31,073 nt of DNA from CAZEFK01 sp964511405 (GTDB lineage Bacteria; Pseudomonadota; Alphaproteobacteria; Elsterales; Elsteraceae): positions 1 to 31,073 of the forward strand of contig CAZEFK010000074.1 in NCBI GenBank assembly GCA_964511405.1, given 5' to 3'. Below are positions 1 to 6,908 of this stretch, piece by piece. The position numbers were made by a program, and so were the translations under genes. Within the stretch, counting starts at the first letter, position 1. Each line of letters opens with the position of its first letter. Under the pieces are notes generated by a model. It saw nothing but the letters and a program-made list of their open reading frames with translations. It had not been told where the DNA came from and ran no database searches.

Positions 1-51
1 CCGCCGTCTTGCAACCGCCTGACGCCGAATCAAAACTTTTGAGTCAGGCTC
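1..51 (-). mobile_element. Terminal part of an insertion sequence (IS5/IS427-like end), cut by window edge
   Basis: Read on the minus strand from 51 downwards, the sequence starts GAGCCTGACTCAAAAG, the style of terminal inverted repeat I associate with IS5-family (IS427/IS1031 group) elements. It begins exactly where the HNH-like reading frame stops matching its family. The neighbouring bases 52-54 read TTA on the minus strand, matching the TNA/TA target preference of that group. Inside the end is a perfect 13-bp palindrome (TCAAAAGTTTTGA, 30-42) and a larger 7-bp inverted repeat (GCCTGAC/GTCAGGC). No transposase is visible because the window ends. The family assignment is from memory of terminal sequences. 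Confidence 0.5.
30..42. repeat. Perfect 13-bp palindrome inside the putative IS end
   Basis: TCAAAA-G-TTTTGA is a perfect inverted repeat. It sits inside a wider pair of arms, GCCTGAC and GTCAGGC, so the end of the element can fold into a nested hairpin. Such structures are common in IS termini. No function can be shown here. Confidence 0.6.
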
Positions 52-484
52 TAAGACGGGTACGGAAAATGTCTTGGCCGATCCGCTGCACGACCAGACG
101 CTCGGCTTCGGTGCTGCGCGGCAGATCGGCGACGCGAACTTCGAATTCACGCAGCGGCGCGTCAGGAAGGCTAATACCAAGCGCATAGATTCGATTGAGC
201 GCAGCGTAGAGCTCCCGCAACGTCCCGAAGACGTAACAGGCTTTGCCGGGACCTCGTACCTCCGCCGAGGGCAAATCGAGCTCAGCGATTACGCCAGCAT
301 GATCGACAGCGAGAAGCCACGGCCCGCTGATACCCTCGGCGGCCAAATAGATGACACCGTGCGCCGTGGTAGACGCGAACGCACGCCATCCTGCTTCCTC
401 GCCCAGAACACGACGAAAGCCGTTCTGCGAGGCGGCCTTCTCGCATTCCTCACGGACCACGAAGGGCTGAGGCGCTTCAATCAT
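44..484 (-). pseudogene. HNH endonuclease, N-terminal half only (truncated)
   Basis: The frame encodes 146 residues beginning MIEAPQPFVVREECEKAA. From memory this resembles the N-terminal domain of a family of HNH_2 endonucleases of roughly 290 residues, in which the segment TEAERLVVQRIGQDIFRxRL is followed by DYW and then the zinc/HNH nuclease domain. Here the protein reads QDIFRTRLRA and stops, so the catalytic half is absent. The last family-like codons are CGT CTT A, after which the sequence turns into a putative IS end. The gene starts 3 nt after the stop of the ATPase gene and is therefore the fifth gene of the operon. It lacks a good ribosome binding site and is probably translationally coupled. 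If the family resemblance is wrong, it is simply an intact small protein of unknown function. Confidence 0.6.
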
Positions 485-487
485 CGT

Positions 488-2467
488 CTATAGATCGCGC
501 GCCATCAGTCGTTCCGACCCGGGCGCTCCCCGCAGTGTCAACCTCAGCCAAGGATCGCAGCGGAGGTCATCAGGGGGGCGAGTGGTGGTCGTCACGATGT
601 ACTGAAAAGCCGCTGTTCCTGTCATCTCCTCAAGTTCACGCATCAGGCGGAACAGCTCGTCATAGATGCTCAGGCCGAGGTCAGCCTCGCGGGGGCTATC
701 GTGGACAAGGAATGCGGGGAGGCGCGTTGCGCCCTCGATGCTCAAACAGAGGCAAGCTATATCGAAAGCCAGTACCTTCAGGGATTCGATGGCAGCTGTA
801 CGGCGATCCCCATCGACATCGATAGCCAATTGCAGCCTATCGCCGCTCAGCGTCACGGCTCCCTTCGCATTCTCGTTGACCAGGTGACGAATGATGGCCG
901 CAAATTTCTCCGTTATTCGACCGAAGGCCAGGCCCTGTTTGTCGCGGAAGGCTGCAAGCCGCTCCCGTTCTTTGATCAATCTCTCCTCGAGGTTGCGCAA
1001 CCGCTTTCGCACCTCATCTCGCTCAGTCGATAGCTCGGAAAAGCGCCCGACCCTTTCTTTGAGTCGCGTCGCGGCCTGCCAGGCCGACGCGCGCGTGTCG
1101 CGCACGCTTTCGATGGCTTGAACGCGCTTCTCCGCCTGCTCGACCCGCTGGCGGGCGAGAGCGGCGTCAGGCTGAAGGGCTCTCAGCCTGGCTTCCAAAC
1201 CGTTGATCTTTCGATTCTGATCGCCGATCTCCTGACGCTTCGCAGCGAGTCGGGCCCTGCATTCCGCCTCATTGTGCAGCTTGTGGGACAAACTGCATTG
1301 CTCCGCGAGCACCTTATCAATCGGCACCTCACAGATCGGGCACACCTGACTGGCCGCATTCTCCGCCGCGGCTGACAAACTCGGTATTTCGCTGGAGAGC
1401 AACGTCAGGACCTGCTTCTCGGCCGGCAATTGGCCGTCCAGGCGAATGCGCTCCTCGTCGATGCGCCGCAGTTCTTCGCGGGCCTCCTGCAGTGCCTTCC
1501 GGGCCTGTCCAAGTTCCGCGGTGTCGCCAGTCGGAAGCTGCGCGGCCGCTGCGAGCCGCTCATCGGCAGCCTTGCGAAACAGCTCCAGAAGCAAAGGCAT
1601 CTCCGGCACGGTCTGTTCGGCGAGGCCGAGTTGATCAATCAATCGATCGCGGCGTCTGCCGCGATCCCAATCGAGGTACGACGCTTCCCGCTCCGTCGCG
1701 GCGACTTCGGTTCGCAGCACTTCCTCCACCCGCCGCGTTTGCTGCTCTTCGTCGGTGATCGCCATAAGGAATGCCCGAAGTGCTTCACGCCGAGGGCCGG
1801 TTTCGCGCCCGCTTGCCGGAAGCGGTGCATCGGAGCCGGATGCTGGCGACCGCCAGTCGAGAACGTCATCGAAGCGGCATTCCTGATCGCGGGTAAGCCA
1901 GGCGAGCGCGATCGGCCATGCTTTTTGGTCGGGCTGGAGACGAGCCAGCGCCGCAACGCCAGGCGTCAAGATGGCCTGTTCGATAGCCTCGACCAGCGGG
2001 TCGATGCTTGTCGTCGCGCCATCGCCGGCCGCGATCTCATCGAGGTTGCCGTCGGCGGTCGCCACATGCCGGCGCCGAATGCCCAATGGCCGCACGACAG
2101 CCCAGCACACGTCGTCAAGCATCACCTCCGCGCCGACGATGCCGTTGGGAAAGGCGAGCGCGATGCGTTCCCGTTGGGTTTCGTCGGCGAAGCGGTGCTC
2201 GCCGAGGCAGTAGCGCAGCAGGCGACAAAATAGAGTTTTGCCGCTTCCGTGACCTATGGCGGGCACGCCGCCAGCGCTGATGTCATCGAAGCCGTCTGGC
2301 GACCAGACGATGTTGAGTCCCGGTCGAAGCTTGACATCGCGGATCTTCTGGCCGCCCGGCGCTTCCCAAATCGCCAGACGGCGCACCCAGAGGCGCGGCC
2401 CATTCAGGCCTGCCGGGACGGTCAGACTGAGCTTCGGGGGGGCGAATATCTCATGCTGCTGAGGCAT
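488..2467 (-). CDS. SMC/Rad50-like ATPase with zinc hook (defence operon)
   Basis: The product has 659 residues using the ATG at 2467, which overlaps the methyltransferase stop by 17 nt; an ATG at 2515 would add 16 unconserved residues. Residues 28-80 form an ABC/SMC-type N-terminal ATPase with Walker A GHGSGKT (72-78). Residues about 245-510 are charged, heptad-like coiled coil broken in the middle by CPIC (376-379), a Rad50-style zinc-hook motif, with another Cys at 391. The C-terminal head has a Walker-B-like strand ending in VHDSPREADL (D590), the HDSP form typical of DUF2326-like SMC ATPases. Such proteins usually bind DNA ends or act with nucleases. Its place between the methylase and the HNH remnant suggests it is the ATP-driven partner of the nuclease. 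Molecular role is inferred. Confidence 0.85.
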   Translation of the reverse strand: MPQQHEIFAPPKLSLTVPAGLNGPRLWVRRLAIWEAPGGQKIRDVKLRPGLNIVWSPDGFDDISAGGVPAIGHGSGKTLFCRLLRYCLGEHRFADETQRERIALAFPNGIVGAEVMLDDVCWAVVRPLGIRRRHVATADGNLDEIAAGDGATTSIDPLVEAIEQAILTPGVAALARLQPDQKAWPIALAWLTRDQECRFDDVLDWRSPASGSDAPLPASGRETGPRREALRAFLMAITDEEQQTRRVEEVLRTEVAATEREASYLDWDRGRRRDRLIDQLGLAEQTVPEMPLLLELFRKAADERLAAAAQLPTGDTAELGQARKALQEAREELRRIDEERIRLDGQLPAEKQVLTLLSSEIPSLSAAAENAASQVCPICEVPIDKVLAEQCSLSHKLHNEAECRARLAAKRQEIGDQNRKINGLEARLRALQPDAALARQRVEQAEKRVQAIESVRDTRASAWQAATRLKERVGRFSELSTERDEVRKRLRNLEERLIKERERLAAFRDKQGLAFGRITEKFAAIIRHLVNENAKGAVTLSGDRLQLAIDVDGDRRTAAIESLKVLAFDIACLCLSIEGATRLPAFLVHDSPREADLGLSIYDELFRLMRELEEMTGTAAFQYIVTTTTRPPDDLRCDPWLRLTLRGAPGSERLMARDL

Positions 2468-5400
2468 GCGCGATCCAATCCCGAACCTCGTCCGGCATTG
2501 AGGTGACGGTCGCATTCAGGTCGAACGTGGCCAGTGCTCCTAGCACGAATCCTGCCCGGCCGTCGGGCCACCCGGCGGTGTCGAAGGCTTCGAGGCCAGG
2601 CCCGGGGGCCCATCTCCCCTCTGATAGGTTTTCAATCAGGCGCCCATTGCCGCGATGGTTGGAGACGGTGGCGCCCCAGCCTTGATTGGTGCGCGCTGCG
2701 AAGCCTATCACATTGCCAGTGCGCGGCTGTGACTCCTGCCCGACCAAGCGTCGCCACTCCCTTGCCCGAGCTTCCGGGAGCAATGGTGTCAGAAGGTGCG
2801 GCTCCAGCATCATTGCCGCAGCGAGACGGACGGTTCGACTCGGTGTCGGCCCGTCGATCGCCTTCAGAATCGCAGTCAGGGCAGCGCCGGCGTCATTCGG
2901 TTGCTGCGCTACGCGCATCCAGGCTCCGTCGGGAAGAGTAACGAGAGTCGGCTTTTGGACGGTTGGCACTGCAGCCGCGGTCTGGCCCGCGCCCAGTCCA
3001 AGATTAACGAATGTCCCGTCGGCTTCCATCCGGTCCCAAGCTTCGAGCACGAGGCGGCGGGTGCGGTATTCGCCAAATTGGCGGATTTCCCGTTCCTTCA
3101 AAACACGGAAGGTTTCTGAAGGGTAGTCCGCGCCTTTCACGTCTGCGGGATCGAGGACGTAGCGCAGCTCGTTGCGGTCAAGACCATAGGCGCGGGCGTA
3201 AAAGGCATCGAGATCGGCGCGCAGAAGTCCACGACGATTTTCGTCCCACTGATAAGGAGGACCGTCATGGCCGAGATCGCGTCCGAACGAGCTCAGGGAA
3301 TCTGAGGTGTAGCTGAGTTCCAGCACCTTCGGCGCGACGAAGGCAAGCTGGGATTCGGTATATGTTTCTGGCGGCAAAATAGGAAACTGTTTCAGATAGC
3401 CGTATGTTAAGTGAGTGCCGCCAACTGATTGGCGGGCGCAGTAATCAAGAACCATCGAGTTGAGGTTCGCCAAGAGTGCTGCCCACCTAGTCGGCTCGAC
3501 ATCAGAGAACATTAGTGGCATCGAGTGCGCCACGCCAACTTTTGGGATTATCGAAGCAATAGTTGTTCTCTCGTTCACGGTATTAGCTATATCGCGCCAA
3601 CCTATGAGCCACTCGCGGCTCCACCCCTTCTCGGCCAGCCGCTTCTCAACTTCCGGCTCAGGCACCCAATATCTGGGGACCGGTTCAAAGGTGGGATCGC
3701 ACTTCTGTATTGTTGATGGGTCGGAAGAGGTTTCCCCGTCTTCCTCGTATCCGCCCCAACGATGGTCGAATTGGTGGATCATCTTCGCTTCGTAGAGTGG
3801 CACGTAAAGGGTAGCGTCGGAACTCGGTTCGGATTGAGACCATACTGCTCCGGTCTGCTGTAATCCTGATGTTATCAATTGCTGCGCCGTGCGGAAAAGT
3901 TCAGACTCTGAAGTCAAGTTGAAGAGCCCCTGCCGAAATTCGATCCCCCAAGGGTTTCCAGAGGATCCCTTGGCATCCTCGATCAACACGGGGGATCTAG
4001 AGTAGATCTTCGCCGCCAGTTGGGCATCAGCGCGGGAACGAAATACCGGTGCGGTACGACTATTGGGATTCAGGCGTGCGATTTCGTTAGGAGTGAGAGT
4101 GAAATTGCGCTCTGGATCAGCCAGCTGCGCGGGATTTGTTAGAAAAAATGCGAATTTAGCAGTTACCTCGGCATAGCCGAGCGTCATTAGACAGAATTTG
4201 ACGCGATAATAGACTTCCGGGAAGAGCCTCTCTCTATTTTCAAAATCGATAAGGCTACTGAGCCGCTTTTCTTTCATCAGCCACGCGAAGAATTGCGCAG
4301 TCGACGAATCCGTCGCGATTCCCGTTGGCACGATCAATCCGGAACGCCCCTCCGGGCCCGAAAGTTTTGCAAATAGCTCCGAAAATAATGCATAGGTGTT
4401 TACTTTGCCTCTTGCGGTAAGATCAAAGCGACCAGATTCCCGAGTGAACTCATTTACGGCTTCTGATGCGGCCAGGGCGCGCTGGTAGCCGGCAAAAATT
4501 TCTGGCTGCTCTCGTTCGAGATTCTCGATAGCCCTCTTGCGTGCCGCACCGGCCAAAGCGGCAATCTCTGGGTAGATTGCTGCAAAATATTCCTTGTCGG
4601 AGAGCTGCATTACTTCCCACGGCGGATTGCCAAGCACGACGTCGAAGCCACCGCGCTGCATGACATCGGGGAATTCCAGCGGCCAGTGGAAAGCCCGCGC
4701 TGCGCGCGCGGCATCGACGGTCGCGCGGAACATCGGTCCGAATGGCGGGACGCCCCGCAGCCATTCCCAGAGCGCGCCAGAAGTCGGCACCGTTTCGGCG
4801 CCCCGCCGCGGCATGCCGTCGGGCCCTGCATGCTGGCCACCCTTCACCTTGGGCAGCAGGAAGGCCGCGACATAAAGGTCGCAGGCGGTCTCGAGTTGCC
4901 AGGCGACCGCGCCTTTTCCGGTTAGCAATTGCAGACGCGCAGCCTTTTCCTCGATCTCATCGACCGTGTCTTCAGGCATGGCGCGGAGCGCCTCAAAATC
5001 ACGCAGCAGGTCGCGGGCGCGATTGAAGCCGAAGCCCTCGGCAACGCGGCCTTTCTCCGCTTGCTCACGCTTATTCTTTTGCGCGTAGTATTTCGCAACC
5101 TCCTTATCATCGCCAATCAGCGGCTTATACGCGGCGTCGGGGATTCCCGTTTCCAACACTTTCAAGTCGAACACGCCGAGCAGCGCGTCGCCGCAGCGGA
5201 TTTGCGCGTCGAAAAAGCCGAGCGGTAGGCCAGGATCCACCGTCTCGATCCACAGCGCGACCTTAGTCAGCTCCACCGCCATTGGGTTGCGATCAACGCC
5301 GTGGACGCAATTGCGGGCGACGTCGCGCAGGGCGTGACGGAAGTCGGCGATGGACGGCGTTCCCTCGGTGCGAATGCGCGCAAGCCGCGTCGCGATGCGT

Positions 5401-6905
5401 CCGGCAGCGGAAAGCAGGAAATGGCCGGAGCCGCAGGCAGGATCGATGACGGCGAGCTTCAGCAGTGCCGCCGCTGGGTCAGCCTTGGCCTCGACGCGGT
5501 CGAGCACGGGATCGAGCGCGGTGTCGAGCAGCGCCTGCACGAGACTGTCGGGCGTGTAATAGGAGCCCGTGGTCTTGCGCTGATTGCCCTTCTGCTCCGC
5601 CAATTCGGAGGCGAATTTGAGCGTGCGCGCGTCGTCGCCGAGCTGGGGCTGAAGTTCAAGCAGAGATTCATAGACCGAGCCTAGTTCCTCGGTCTTCATC
5701 GCCCGCCAGTTGACTGGAATGAGGCCGGCTTTGTCGGAGAGCCAGGAAAGGCGATAGAGCGCCTCCATGAAGGCGCGGTTCCGTAGGCGCGCGGTCTCCA
5801 GACGCGGCAGCCGGTCGGCGTTGAACAGGCCGCCTAGCGCCGGCAGGCCGAGCTTGTCCTGCCCATGCGCCAGCGCGCGGAAGACAATCTTGATAGCCTC
5901 AAAACGGTCGTGATGCTTGTCCCATGACGACGCTCGCGCGGCCTGAGCGCGTAGATGGGTTAGGCCGTAGCCTTCGGCGTAGAGTTTTCGCGCTTCCGGT
6001 TTGGCGGTGTCGGGATGCAGCAGGTTCCGGTCTTCGGCCACCATTAGGAAGATCAGGCGATAGACGAGGCGCAGAAGCTCGTTGAACCATTCGATCAGGT
6101 TGACCTCACCGGAACGCAGCCGGGCCGCGAGGTCGGGATTGGCTTCCAGGAAACCAGAGCCGAGAACTTTCAGCGCCACTTCGACCTGGCTGGACAGCCG
6201 GTCGCGTGCCGCCTCGCCCTCGCGCGCTCCGGCGTCGCGCCAGCGCTCCAGCACGCAATCCGTTACGGGCGTGCCAGCGGCGCCGAAGCGTGTCCGATGC
6301 ATCAGCGACCAAAGGACCGCGAAGGAGGCCGCGTCCTCGTTGGTGAAGATCCCTGCAAGGTCAGCTTCGATATAGGCGGGACGCGTCAATGACGCGTTGT
6401 CCCGCATCAGGCGGATGACTGCGCCGTTCGTCACCAAGCCCCAAAGTGCGGCATCGCTGTCATTGAGATAATCCTGAAGCGCAAAGGCTGGTGATCGCGA
6501 ACGATCCGTCGAGAGCGTCGGGCTGCGCCGGTCGAGCTTCTCTTCGGCAGGCGGCACGACAACGACCGGCACGCGCCCGCCGGCCAGGAGCGCGACTGTG
6601 CCATCGGCCGGGGCGAGATCGTCGAAGCCGAAGGTTTCGGCCAGGAAAGCGCGCACGAATCGCCGCGTCGCCTCGGCGGACGGGTTGTGCAGCTTCGCGA
6701 AAGCATCGAAGTGGGATTGCCCAACACGGAAGGCAGTCGAGATTTCCTCGCGAATCGTCAGCCCTTTGCGGATACGGTAATCCGCTTCGGTCTGCTCGGG
6801 CGCCTGCCGGCGATCGATGCCGGCGATCATGGCCGGTGCGATCAGGTTTCCCTCAAGCGTGAGCGACGGCCAGGCCGACATATCGGTGACGGGCTTGCGC
6901 GCCAT
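2451..6905 (-). CDS. Large Eco57I/DrmMI-like N6-adenine DNA methyltransferase
   Basis: The protein has 1484 residues. Residues 1-430 resemble the N-terminal region of DISARM class 1 methylases, including WGLVTNGAVIRLMRD and the FAVLWSLMHRTRFG segment. The SAM-binding motif I is DPACGSGHF (488 onwards) and the catalytic motif IV is NPPW (760-763), the N6-adenine type; about 270 residues separate them, as in the Eco57I group. Residues about 820-1200 form the likely target-recognition part, and the rest is an unassigned C-terminal extension. I see no clear PD-(D/E)xK nuclease motif. The gene starts 3 nt after the stop of the SNF2 helicase gene. The recognition part is encoded by much more AT-rich DNA than its flanks, suggesting exchange. 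Expected role: methylation of host DNA for self-recognition. Confidence 0.88.
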   Translation of the reverse strand: MARKPVTDMSAWPSLTLEGNLIAPAMIAGIDRRQAPEQTEADYRIRKGLTIREEISTAFRVGQSHFDAFAKLHNPSAEATRRFVRAFLAETFGFDDLAPADGTVALLAGGRVPVVVVPPAEEKLDRRSPTLSTDRSRSPAFALQDYLNDSDAALWGLVTNGAVIRLMRDNASLTRPAYIEADLAGIFTNEDAASFAVLWSLMHRTRFGAAGTPVTDCVLERWRDAGAREGEAARDRLSSQVEVALKVLGSGFLEANPDLAARLRSGEVNLIEWFNELLRLVYRLIFLMVAEDRNLLHPDTAKPEARKLYAEGYGLTHLRAQAARASSWDKHHDRFEAIKIVFRALAHGQDKLGLPALGGLFNADRLPRLETARLRNRAFMEALYRLSWLSDKAGLIPVNWRAMKTEELGSVYESLLELQPQLGDDARTLKFASELAEQKGNQRKTTGSYYTPDSLVQALLDTALDPVLDRVEAKADPAAALLKLAVIDPACGSGHFLLSAAGRIATRLARIRTEGTPSIADFRHALRDVARNCVHGVDRNPMAVELTKVALWIETVDPGLPLGFFDAQIRCGDALLGVFDLKVLETGIPDAAYKPLIGDDKEVAKYYAQKNKREQAEKGRVAEGFGFNRARDLLRDFEALRAMPEDTVDEIEEKAARLQLLTGKGAVAWQLETACDLYVAAFLLPKVKGGQHAGPDGMPRRGAETVPTSGALWEWLRGVPPFGPMFRATVDAARAARAFHWPLEFPDVMQRGGFDVVLGNPPWEVMQLSDKEYFAAIYPEIAALAGAARKRAIENLEREQPEIFAGYQRALAASEAVNEFTRESGRFDLTARGKVNTYALFSELFAKLSGPEGRSGLIVPTGIATDSSTAQFFAWLMKEKRLSSLIDFENRERLFPEVYYRVKFCLMTLGYAEVTAKFAFFLTNPAQLADPERNFTLTPNEIARLNPNSRTAPVFRSRADAQLAAKIYSRSPVLIEDAKGSSGNPWGIEFRQGLFNLTSESELFRTAQQLITSGLQQTGAVWSQSEPSSDATLYVPLYEAKMIHQFDHRWGGYEEDGETSSDPSTIQKCDPTFEPVPRYWVPEPEVEKRLAEKGWSREWLIGWRDIANTVNERTTIASIIPKVGVAHSMPLMFSDVEPTRWAALLANLNSMVLDYCARQSVGGTHLTYGYLKQFPILPPETYTESQLAFVAPKVLELSYTSDSLSSFGRDLGHDGPPYQWDENRRGLLRADLDAFYARAYGLDRNELRYVLDPADVKGADYPSETFRVLKEREIRQFGEYRTRRLVLEAWDRMEADGTFVNLGLGAGQTAAAVPTVQKPTLVTLPDGAWMRVAQQPNDAGAALTAILKAIDGPTPSRTVRLAAAMMLEPHLLTPLLPEARAREWRRLVGQESQPRTGNVIGFAARTNQGWGATVSNHRGNGRLIENLSEGRWAPGPGLEAFDTAGWPDGRAGFVLGALATFDLNATVTSMPDEVRDWIAHASAA
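3300..4450 (-). other. AT-rich segment within the methyltransferase gene (likely target-recognition region)
   Basis: This part of the gene encodes roughly residues 820-1200 of the methylase. Hand counts of two 60-base lines (3541-3600 and 4141-4200) each give 25 G/C, about 42%, while the flanking parts of the same gene are clearly richer in G and C. The reading frame is uninterrupted. A composition step confined to the specificity region is what exchange of target-recognition domains would leave. Confidence 0.55.
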
Positions 6906-6908
6906 AGC

